Assembly: GCA_910587745.1 (NCBI GenBank)
Contig: CAJUNE010000009.1
Location: 1 to 43,939 of the forward strand
Length of the DNA stretch: 43,939 nucleotides
Direction of reading: 5' to 3'
Source: an uncultured Bacilli bacterium
GTDB taxonomy: Bacteria; Bacillota_I; Bacilli_A; RF39; UBA660
A model generated the notes under the pieces. It was not told the DNA's origin. It searched no databases and worked only from the letters and a program-made list of their open reading frames with translations. A program made the translations under genes and the position numbers. Within the stretch, counting starts at the first letter, position 1, and each line of letters starts with the position of its first letter. Shown here in pieces: positions 37,738 through 43,939 of this stretch.

Positions 37738-38970
37738 ATGAAAATAATAAATATAATCGGAAGAGAAATATTAGATAGTAGAGGAAATCCAACAGTTGAA
37801 GCTGAAGTAACTCTAGAAAATGGAATAACTGCGAGAGCATCTGTCCCATCGGGCGCATCAACTGGTTCTAGAGAAGCTCTTGAGTTAAGAGACAATGATA
37901 AAAATCGTTATTTAGGAAAAGGTGTATTAAAAGCAGTCAACAATATTAATACAATCATTAAAGATAATTTAGTGAATAAAGAATTAGAGCAAGTAACAAT
38001 AGATAAATTATTATTAGATTTAGATGGCACAGAAAATAAAAGTAACTTAGGAGCGAATGCTTGCTTAGCAGTATCACTCGCTTGTTTCAAAGCAAGTGCT
38101 ATGGTAGAAAACAAAGAATTATATGCATATTTAAGTAGTGGCAAAGTAAGTATTCCAATACCAATGATAAACATTGTTAATGGAGGAGCTCATGCTGATA
38201 ATAACATTGATATTCAAGAGTTTATGATTGTACCTCTTGTTAAAACGATTAAAGAAAGAGTAAGAGTAGCAAGTGAAGTATTTCACACATTAAAAAGTAT
38301 CTTAAAAGAGCAAAAATTAAGTACTGCAGTTGGCGATGAAGGTGGTTTTGCTCCCAATTTAGAGAATAACACTTTAGCATTAGATTTGATTATGGAAGCT
38401 ATAAATAAAGCTGGGTATATTCCAGGAAAAGATATATGTATTGCGCTAGATGTAGCAGCTAGTGAATTATATAATAAAGAAAATAAAACATATCATATTG
38501 ATAAAAGAGAGTTAACAAGTGATGAATTAATTAAGTATTATGTTACTTTAGTAAACAAATATCCAATCATAAGTATAGAAGATCCATTTGAAGAAGATGA
38601 TTTTGAATCTTTAGCAGTTTTAACTAAAATAATTGGTGAAAAAGTTATGTTAGTAGGTGATGATTATTTTGTTACTAACAAAAAATATTTAGAAGAAGGT
38701 GCCAATAAAAAAGCAGGTAATGCAATTTTATTAAAAGCCAATCAAATAGGAACAGTAACAGAAATGATAAAAACTATATTATTAGCCAGAAAACTAAATT
38801 ATAAAATGATTATAAGTCACCGAAGTGGTGAAACAGAAGATACATTTATCGCTGATTTTGCAGTTGGATTATCTTTACCATTTATTAAAACTGGTTCTAT
38901 GTCTAGAGGCGAAAGAATAGCTAAGTATAATCGACTAATTAGAATAGAAGAAAAATTAATGAATAAATAA
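37738..38970 (+). CDS. eno: Enolase
   Basis: 410 residues, slightly shorter than the usual 430. GREILDSRGNPTVE (8-21), SVPSGASTGSREALELRDNDK (about 36-56), GDEGGFAPNL, the metal ligands in ALDVAASE, SIEDPFEEDD and GDDYFVTN, the catalytic Lys in LLKANQIGT (about 327) and SHRSGETEDT are all present. Converts 2-phosphoglycerate to phosphoenolpyruvate in glycolysis. Some normally invariant neighbours differ (GDDYF for GDDLF, LLKAN for LIKVN). The glycolytic neighbours pgm, tpi and pgk are not here. Confidence 0.96.
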   Translation: MKIINIIGREILDSRGNPTVEAEVTLENGITARASVPSGASTGSREALELRDNDKNRYLGKGVLKAVNNINTIIKDNLVNKELEQVTIDKLLLDLDGTENKSNLGANACLAVSLACFKASAMVENKELYAYLSSGKVSIPIPMINIVNGGAHADNNIDIQEFMIVPLVKTIKERVRVASEVFHTLKSILKEQKLSTAVGDEGGFAPNLENNTLALDLIMEAINKAGYIPGKDICIALDVAASELYNKENKTYHIDKRELTSDELIKYYVTLVNKYPIISIEDPFEEDDFESLAVLTKIIGEKVMLVGDDYFVTNKKYLEEGANKKAGNAILLKANQIGTVTEMIKTILLARKLNYKMIISHRSGETEDTFIADFAVGLSLPFIKTGSMSRGERIAKYNRLIRIEEKLMNK

Positions 38971-38986
38971 TTAAAAATAAGCATAA

Positions 38987-39010
38987 GCTTCTCTTATAGA
39001 AAAGGGAGGC
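38987..39010 (+). promoter_or_regulatory. Hairpin covering the ribosome binding site of the next gene
   Basis: GCTTCTCTT / AAGGGAGGC, nine pairs with two G-U pairs and a six-base loop. The right arm contains the GGGAGG that serves the ATG at 39019. No T-run follows at once, so it is less like a terminator than like a translation-control hairpin, though it could partly end eno transcripts. Confidence 0.5.
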
Positions 39011-39018
39011 TTATTATT

Positions 39019-39555
39019 ATGCCTGAAATACCAGAATTAAAAGTAATAACAAAAAGTAGTTTAGAAAATGATACATCTCTAGAAGAAATAATAAAAGAAA
39101 GAAGATTATTAAAAACAAAGATAAAATTATTACATATAATTTCGTTTGATAAAGATTTAAAATCATTAAATAGTGAAGGCTTAGATATAAGAGATTTAAG
39201 AATTGCAGATTTTAGATTAACTCCTACTTATGGGTTATATGCTCCAATATATAACAAAATAAGTGATTTAACTTGTGCAAGTGATAGTAAATTAAGAAGT
39301 TATTTAATATATTTAAGTTATTTATATAATATAGATTTACTAACATTATATCAAGAAAACTTCCCACTATTTTATGAAATAATAATAAGTATTGAATTAC
39401 CCGTAGATATTAAGATGAATATATTTTCATTAAAAAAATACAATGATGGTTTTTATTTTAGTGATGTATCCGAAGAATTAAATAGTGCAGAATATCGTGA
39501 ACAACAATTAGTAGATGATAAAAAGATAAGAGAGCTTATAAAAAATGTAAAATAA
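39019..39555 (+). CDS. Unknown soluble helical protein
   Basis: 178 residues, no membrane segment. Charged helices, with the central part NSEGLDIRDLRIADFRLTPTYGLYAP (about 57-80) as its most distinctive stretch, followed by LRSYLIYLSYLYNIDLLTLYQ (about 95-115). Leu/Ile/Tyr-rich helices suggest a helical bundle. No family recognised. Its ribosome binding site is in a hairpin. It stands between eno and deoD on the same strand. Confidence 0.6.
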   Translation: MPEIPELKVITKSSLENDTSLEEIIKERRLLKTKIKLLHIISFDKDLKSLNSEGLDIRDLRIADFRLTPTYGLYAPIYNKISDLTCASDSKLRSYLIYLSYLYNIDLLTLYQENFPLFYEIIISIELPVDIKMNIFSLKKYNDGFYFSDVSEELNSAEYREQQLVDDKKIRELIKNVK

Positions 39556-39620
39556 TCAAGAACCTCTTTAATAAACCTAAAAAAAATGTTAATATTATAA
39601 TAGAGGGAAGTTGATTAGAA

Positions 39621-40346
39621 ATGTTTATAGGAGATACACCAATACATATTGCTGCGAATGCTGATATAGCACCAATAGTAATAATGCCAGGAGATCCACT
39701 CCGAGCTAAATATATCGCTGAAAATTTTTTAAGTAATGCCAAACTTGTAACAAGTATTAGAAATATGCTAGGGTATACAGGAGAATATAAAGGAAAGAAA
39801 GTAACAGTTATGGCTCATGGCATGGGAATGCCAAGTGTAAGTATATATGCTTTTGAGCTTATTCATTTTTACAATGTTAAAAAAATTATTAGAATAGGAA
39901 CATGTGGAGCAGTAAGTCCTAAAGCCGATATTGGTGAGATTATCTTAACAAAAGATATTTTCTCAGAATCCAATTTTGCCTATACATACAATAATTATGT
40001 TGGTAATGTAGTAGAAGCCAGTAAAGAATTAAACAAAACAATATTAGAAACAGCTAAGGAATTAAATATGAGTATTCATTATGGTATGACTACAACTATG
40101 GATGTATTTGGACCATATATTGATTATGAAAGAGTATTAAATCGTATTCCTAAAAGCTATGAAATTCTTGGTGAAGAAATGGAAGGCTTTGGTTTAGTCC
40201 ATGTTGCCAATACTATGGACTGTGAAGCTACAACATTAATGACAGTAGTAGATTCCAAATATTCTAAAGTAGTATTATCACCAGAAGACAGACAAACAAA
40301 ACTTAATGATATGATTAATTTAGCCTTAGAATCAATAATAAAATAG
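39621..40346 (+). CDS. deoD: Purine nucleoside phosphorylase, DeoD type
   Basis: 241 residues, the standard length for the hexameric DeoD type. HIAANADIAPIVIMPGDPLRAKYIAE (9-34) with the phosphate-binding GDPLRAK, HGMGMPSVSIYAFEL (about 66-80), RIGTCGAV (about 91-98), the base-binding EEMEGFGL (about 183-190) and a VVDS catalytic loop (about 208-211; SD in most members). Cleaves purine (deoxy)nucleosides with phosphate for salvage. Start supported by AGAGGGAAG. Confidence 0.93.
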   Translation: MFIGDTPIHIAANADIAPIVIMPGDPLRAKYIAENFLSNAKLVTSIRNMLGYTGEYKGKKVTVMAHGMGMPSVSIYAFELIHFYNVKKIIRIGTCGAVSPKADIGEIILTKDIFSESNFAYTYNNYVGNVVEASKELNKTILETAKELNMSIHYGMTTTMDVFGPYIDYERVLNRIPKSYEILGEEMEGFGLVHVANTMDCEATTLMTVVDSKYSKVVLSPEDRQTKLNDMINLALESIIK

Positions 40347-40347
40347 T

Positions 40348-40376
40348 TTGACATTAAGTTATATATATTATATAAT
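40348..40376 (+). promoter_or_regulatory. Perfect sigma-A promoter pointing into a convergent gene
   Basis: TTGACA (40348-40353), 17-base spacer, TATAAT (40371-40376), placed two bases after the deoD stop. Transcription would start near 40383 and run antisense into the CdiA-CT-like gene. About 30 bases on, GGTCTC / GGGGCT can pair (with G-U pairs) just before a run of seven T, so a very short RNA is possible. An ATG at 40383 opens a six-codon frame (MKWSHR). Confidence 0.6.
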
Positions 40377-40399
40377 TTAATTATGAAATGGTCTCACCG

Positions 40400-40921
40400 T
40401 TAATCGAAAGGGGCTGCTTTTTTTAAAATAAATAAAGTTTTATTATGTTTTATTATGATAATTGTATTTAGCCAATCAAGTTTTTTTAATTGAAATAATT
40501 TCTCTGCTCTATCATAAATTTCGTCAATATTAAGTTTAGAATTAGAAAAGTCAAATATAAAATTAGAGGCTTGTTTTCTTTGATATTCGACTGCATGATA
40601 TAAAATATTTTTTCCACTTCCAAATATTTCTTTTAAATCCCAATATTCATCATTCCATAAATAATCAGCCGTTTTAATTCCATCAGGCTTATTTATTCTA
40701 GGGAGCATAAATATTTCACCACCAAAAGTATTCTCTAACCTTAAAGCTATTTTAAGTTCTTTGCTACTATAGTCTAAAACTACATTATTACCATCAACAT
40801 AATATTTAATAACATTATGATTAAAATAAGATAACTCTTTAACTATATGACTATTGGGAGTGGCATTTTCTAACCATTCTTTAGTAATATTAATATAATT
40901 TTTAACATCAAGTTTATTCAT
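40400..40921 (-). CDS. CdiA C-terminal tRNase-domain-like protein
   Basis: 173 residues, no signal peptide. From about 60 to the end it follows the CdiA-CT/barnase-EndoU-ColE5-RelE-type toxin domain found in contact-dependent toxins and in ICE and phage head proteins: RLENTFGGEIFMLPRINKPDGIKTADYLW, then WDLKEIFGSGKN (about 95-106), QASNFIFDFSNSKL and the closing IIIIKHNKTLFILKK. Conserved Asp/Lys in WDLKE are likely active-site residues. In most relatives this domain ends a larger toxin; here it is preceded only by 60 residues. No immunity gene is obvious. GAGGCATCT precedes the ATG; a TATAAT box is at 40949-40954 (minus). Confidence 0.7.
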   Translation of the reverse strand: MNKLDVKNYINITKEWLENATPNSHIVKELSYFNHNVIKYYVDGNNVVLDYSSKELKIALRLENTFGGEIFMLPRINKPDGIKTADYLWNDEYWDLKEIFGSGKNILYHAVEYQRKQASNFIFDFSNSKLNIDEIYDRAEKLFQLKKLDWLNTIIIIKHNKTLFILKKAAPFD

Positions 40922-40985
40922 AGATGCCTCGTTTCTATATAACTAATTATTATAAAATTTATATGTTTTTAAGTACAAAAAAATG

Positions 40986-41002
40986 TTCGACAAAATTCGA
41001 CA
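40986..41002. promoter_or_regulatory. Twin TTCGACA boxes between divergent genes
   Basis: TTCGACA at 40986-40992 and 40996-41002, ten bases apart, i.e. one DNA turn. They lie between the CdiA-CT-like gene (minus) and the acetyltransferase (plus), upstream of both -10 boxes. A dimer or tandem monomer operator is plausible. Confidence 0.5.
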
Positions 41003-41027
41003 TATTTTAACTTTTAAATATAAAATA

Positions 41028-41057
41028 TTGTTTTTAAAGTACTAAATATGATATACT
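41028..41057 (+). promoter_or_regulatory. Promoter of the acetyltransferase operon
   Basis: TTGTTT (41028-41033), 18-base spacer, TATACT (41052-41057) with TG at the extended -10 position. Confidence 0.6.
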
Positions 41058-41080
41058 TAACAAGAATAGAGGTGTGAAAT

Positions 41081-41518
41081 ATGGAAGTTATATTTAAGAG
41101 TATGGAAGAAAGGGATATAGAAGCAACCTTAGCCTTATGTAATAAATGTTTTGAGGAAAACAATGATTATGAATATGCTAAGAAAGTATATATAGAAACA
41201 ATGAATGATTCTAACAATATTTATATTAATGGGGTATTAGATGGTAAAGTTATAGCGCATGCTAAACTAACAATAATTAAGACAATTTATACATCAATGG
41301 CGTCATATGGAATACTTAATCATGTATGTGTCGATCCAGATTATAGAAGACATCATATTGCAACCTATCTTTTAGACGTATTATTTAAAATAGCAAAAGA
41401 TAATAATTGTAAAGAAGTAGTATTATGGAGTAAAAATTTCAGAACAGCCGCTCATGCTTGTTATAAAAAATATGGATTTGAATTAGTAGAAGCAGGTTTC
41501 TTCTCAAAAGAGGTATAA
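41081..41518 (+). CDS. GNAT-family N-acetyltransferase
   Basis: 145 residues. The acetyl-CoA motif VCVDPDYRRHHIATYLLD (about 86-103; R/Q-x-x-G/A loop as RRHHIA) and the last part YKKYGFELVEAGF (about 128-140) are typical GNAT elements. It probably acetylates an amino group on a small molecule or protein; the substrate is unknown. GAGGTGTG precedes the ATG. The next gene starts two bases after the stop, so the two form an operon with the transporter behind. Confidence 0.88.
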   Translation: MEVIFKSMEERDIEATLALCNKCFEENNDYEYAKKVYIETMNDSNNIYINGVLDGKVIAHAKLTIIKTIYTSMASYGILNHVCVDPDYRRHHIATYLLDVLFKIAKDNNCKEVVLWSKNFRTAAHACYKKYGFELVEAGFFSKEV

Positions 41519-41520
41519 AA

Positions 41521-42711
41521 ATGAAAATAGGTGGTATATATATCGGAGGTTGGTTTCAAAGAACCACCTTACAATTAAGTGAAGTTTATGACTTTTTAAA
41601 GTATGCAACATCGCAGTTAAAATTAGACAAAAATAAATTAGTTAAATTATGGGAAGCATTAGACATAAATCGAGATATTGGAGTTCATTATAAAATTGAA
41701 GGTTTAGAATATTTAACCTATACAACAAACAGTAATATAGCGATTAAAATATTTGAAGATGGGTTAATAACATTACATAAAAATGATGTAATGGATATAT
41801 CAGTATTTAGAGAAACAGACTTTTTAGCAGACTATTATGAAAATTGTTTAAGCAAAGCCATAAATTATATTTTCAGTTTAGGAGCACCTGTACCTAAAGA
41901 ATTAGCTAATATCAAAAGTGTATATCCATACTTTATAGTATTAAATAAAGGAACAAAAGAAGACATAGATTTATTAATATCAAAAACTGAGAATCAAAAA
42001 TATTTTGAATATTCCAGTGAGAAATATGATATAGATAGAGGAGACATTTACTACTTTATAAATAATAAGAAAGCAACTGATATTGAAGTAGAAAGATATA
42101 TTGAAGAACAGATATTTATTAGAGAATTTAAAGCTCAATTACACAGATATTTAAATATGCATCGAATTATATGGGAAAAAATTGCTGATGTTAAAGAAAA
42201 TGCCAATATTACAGGCAAAGAAATAATAAAGTGTAGTAATAAAATAGATGGATATGCCAAAACAGTTAACTTAATTGAAGGCCGAATAAATCAAATGAGT
42301 AGTTATATAAAAACAAGAGAGAGATTAGCAAAAGATGATGTTAGTTTAAGAGAGTCTCTTGATTTAATAGGATATCGTTATGAAACATTAAATAATACTT
42401 TATCATATATCAAAGATTTATGGAAAATGACTAGTAATTATGTAAATAGTGCTGGAAAATTATTTAACAATTTAAAAGGAGATGTTACTAACAAATCAAT
42501 CTCTGATTTAACAATAGTAACAGCTATGGGTGTTGGAGCATCACTAATTGATTTATTCACAGAATCAGAGCCAAGATTCAGTTTATTTGGTCTAGTTTAT
42601 TTCTTTATTTTAGCTCTTATTGGATTCTCTGTTACTAAATTTATGGGCTATATAGCAAGTAAAAAGAAATACGAAATAAATGACATTGAATATGATAAGA
42701 ACATTAAATAA
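41521..42711 (+). CDS. Unknown protein with coiled-coil and C-terminal membrane hairpin
   Basis: 396 residues. The N-terminal 200 residues are soluble alpha/beta (GGIYIGGWFQRTTLQL, DIGVHYKIEGLEYLTY). From about 200 to 325 come long helices with coiled-coil character (REFKAQLHRYLNMHRIIWE, IEGRINQMSSYIKTRERLA), then two hydrophobic segments (about 336-350 and 360-382) and a charged tail. The plan of a long helix bundle followed by a membrane hairpin resembles CorA-type or RMND1/DUF155-type proteins, but the GMN motif of CorA is absent. Unknown function. The 3' end overlaps the MFS gene. Confidence 0.6.
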   Translation: MKIGGIYIGGWFQRTTLQLSEVYDFLKYATSQLKLDKNKLVKLWEALDINRDIGVHYKIEGLEYLTYTTNSNIAIKIFEDGLITLHKNDVMDISVFRETDFLADYYENCLSKAINYIFSLGAPVPKELANIKSVYPYFIVLNKGTKEDIDLLISKTENQKYFEYSSEKYDIDRGDIYYFINNKKATDIEVERYIEEQIFIREFKAQLHRYLNMHRIIWEKIADVKENANITGKEIIKCSNKIDGYAKTVNLIEGRINQMSSYIKTRERLAKDDVSLRESLDLIGYRYETLNNTLSYIKDLWKMTSNYVNSAGKLFNNLKGDVTNKSISDLTIVTAMGVGASLIDLFTESEPRFSLFGLVYFFILALIGFSVTKFMGYIASKKKYEINDIEYDKNIK

Positions 42712-43873
42712 AAAACTAAGTAAAAGTACCCAAATACTTATATTCTTAGGCTTATTTGGTTTTTCGCTAGGTTTATTTAATAATTATCGTGATTTATGGA
42801 TGAATGCTAATAATTTAAACGCTAGTAGTATAAGTAGAGTTATAGGTATATCCAGTATAATTACTGTATTAGTATTATTATTTTTCACATTAAAAGTTAG
42901 TACCAGTAAATTAAAAGATGGAATAACAATATCATTAATATTAAAAATGTTAACAAGTACAATTCTTATTTGTTTGAATAATACGAATAAAATAGTTTTA
43001 ATTAAATTTTTAATGTTTTTCGATATCGCTTTTACAGAATTAATATTATCCAGTATCTATCCATTAATAATGACAATAAATAAGAATGATGAGATATATA
43101 CCAAAAAAGATGTAATAGAATCTTTATTTAATAAACTAGGATTTTTAATCGCCTCTATTTTATTAGGGAAAATAATAGGAAGTAGAGTAATAGATTATAA
43201 TATTTGTTATTTATTATCGGTAATATTCTTATTTATATCTTTTATAATTTTTGCAAATATTAATTTAAAAAATAACAAAGACAATAATAATTTAGATTTA
43301 AAAGAATCATTTAAATATTTTAATAAAAATAAAGTTTTTATTCTTTTTCTTATAGCAAATTTAATATCAGGTATTGTCTGGTCTTCAATAATGGGAATGC
43401 CATTATTAACACTAACAGAAAAATTAGATTTTAAACCAGAAACAGCTAGTTACATTATATTATTTTTAGGAATTATTTCAAATATTCTAGCTATAATTAT
43501 AGTTAAATATTTAAAATTTAAAAATGACCATATAAATATGATATTTAAATTTGGTTTAAGAATAATATTTTATTCACTTATATTTTTAATAGGATCAAAA
43601 GAAATATTATTAATAGGTATGATATATTTATTATTAAGTGAATGTATTTATAATTTTATATTTAGTGGTTACTTTATTAATAAAGTAGATGAAAAGTATT
43701 CTTTATTTTTAGTAGTTTTAAAATACTGTACATCACTTTTAGGAAATGGTATAGGTACAATAATATGTGGAATAACATATAATTTAGAAATAAAATATTT
43801 TGCCTTACCAGCGTTAATTATTGGAATTATTCATTATATTATTGGAACTATTCTAATAACAAAAAAGAAATAA
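42692..43873 (+). CDS. MFS-like 12-helix transporter
   Basis: 393 residues with about 12 membrane segments and a Lys/Asn-rich central loop (about 190-205), the layout of a major facilitator transporter. NNYRDLWM and GIVWSSIMGMPLLTLTEKLDF are the only notable loops; the classic MFS motif A is not clear. The start is uncertain: the ATG at 42680 and this one at 42692 are both in frame inside the previous gene and neither has a good ribosome binding site, so translation is probably coupled. The substrate is unknown. Confidence 0.7.
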   Translation: MIRTLNKKLSKSTQILIFLGLFGFSLGLFNNYRDLWMNANNLNASSISRVIGISSIITVLVLLFFTLKVSTSKLKDGITISLILKMLTSTILICLNNTNKIVLIKFLMFFDIAFTELILSSIYPLIMTINKNDEIYTKKDVIESLFNKLGFLIASILLGKIIGSRVIDYNICYLLSVIFLFISFIIFANINLKNNKDNNNLDLKESFKYFNKNKVFILFLIANLISGIVWSSIMGMPLLTLTEKLDFKPETASYIILFLGIISNILAIIIVKYLKFKNDHINMIFKFGLRIIFYSLIFLIGSKEILLIGMIYLLLSECIYNFIFSGYFINKVDEKYSLFLVVLKYCTSLLGNGIGTIICGITYNLEIKYFALPALIIGIIHYIIGTILITKKK

Positions 43874-43889
43874 TGGTTTACCATTATTT
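43869..43889 (+). repeat. Perfect inverted repeat at the transporter stop
   Basis: AATAATGG TTTA CCATTATT spans the stop codon. There is no T-run after it, so it may protect the 3' end or assist the terminator 17 bases on. Confidence 0.55.
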
Positions 43890-43905
43890 CCTAAATTGAA
43901 ATTTC

Positions 43906-43932
43906 AACCGCACCACTAGGTGTGGTTTTTTT
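43906..43932 (+). terminator. Strong Rho-independent terminator
   Basis: AACCGCACC / GGTGTGGTT with a four-base loop (ACTA) and seven T. It ends the acetyltransferase-transporter operon. Confidence 0.92.
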
Positions 43933-43939
43933 GATATAA

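Noticed and set aside
1..43939. Mycoplasma-type code (TGA read as Trp)
   Set aside because: TGA ends several genes at the expected family lengths (for example the LtaS-like gene at 8836), and tryptophans are TGG.
1..43939. CRISPR arrays, insertion sequences, prophage blocks
   Set aside because: No spaced direct repeats, transposase or phage structural genes were found; the CAGATT boxes are too few and irregular for a CRISPR.

Overview
The window is very AT-rich (I estimate well under 30% GC) and uses the standard bacterial code: TGG is the tryptophan codon and TGA is a normal stop. It carries endospore genes (a cotJ pair, spoVAC-spoVAD-spoVAE, spoVS), Gram-positive envelope genes (an LtaS-like synthase, an LCP ligase, a TasA/camelysin-like surface protein) and scpAB. 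This points to a low-GC Bacillota, most likely an uncultured gut Bacilli or Erysipelotrichia-like spore former. The placement is an inference from gene content only. Genes are short and tightly packed. Many terminators overlap stop codons, and several promoters are of the extended -10 type (TGNTATAMT).

Layout. 1-1.9 kb: end of an unknown gene, a small membrane protein and two surface proteins, the second TasA-like. 1.95-4.9 kb: two overlapping paralogues, one with an intact PD-(D/E)XK nuclease motif and one with the E and K of that motif lost. 5-6.4 kb: an orphan gene under a palindromic operator, csaA and an ASCH-domain protein. 6.5-10.5 kb: tRNA-Gly, then an ltaS-like gene with two membrane-anchored partners, the last with a lysine-rich tail. 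10.5-11.6 kb (minus): cotJC and a CotJA-CotJB fusion. 11.7-17.2 kb: CBS-type pyrophosphatase, SDR, zinc-ribbon, UPF0316 and CmpB-like membrane proteins, tRNA-Cys, a deoxyribosyltransferase-like/ImmA-tail-like pair and a SanA-like protein. 17.2-19 kb: spoVAC-AD-AE behind a candidate forespore promoter. 19.2-22.2 kb: membrane protein, scpA, scpB, a pentapeptide-type beta-helix protein and tRNA-Leu. 22.4-27.5 kb: XRE regulator with a 33-residue membrane peptide, NrtR-like Nudix regulator, acyltransferase, SGNH hydrolase, PAP2 phosphatase and LCP protein. 27.5-28.6 kb: a frameshifted DUF1016/YhcG nuclease whose upstream DNA resembles the operator at 5 kb. 28.7-34.4 kb: rRNA-type methyltransferase, rhodanese lipoprotein, spoVS, a compact operon with a decayed gene duplicate and a PLP lyase-family protein. 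34.4-35.4 kb: two small membrane proteins behind a promoter whose spacer holds ten G. 35.45-36.1 kb: tRNA-Val, -Thr, -Tyr, -Gln and -Lys. 36.2-43.9 kb: PD-(D/E)XK homing-endonuclease-like gene, pseudo-alanine racemase, enolase, deoD, a CdiA-CT-like tRNase-domain protein, acetyltransferase and two membrane proteins.

The most striking element is the tRNA-Tyr gene. Its anticodon loop is split by a 228-base group I intron (35661-35888) that has no ORF of its own. About 270 bases past the tRNA-Tyr gene lies a free-standing gene whose D, Q and K spacing matches the I-Ssp6803I family, known from a group I intron in a cyanobacterial tRNA. Other leads are the G10 promoter spacer (likely phase variation), the active/inactive nuclease pair, the shared CAGATT/AATCTG operators, the racemase without its PLP lysine and the CotJA-CotJB fusion.
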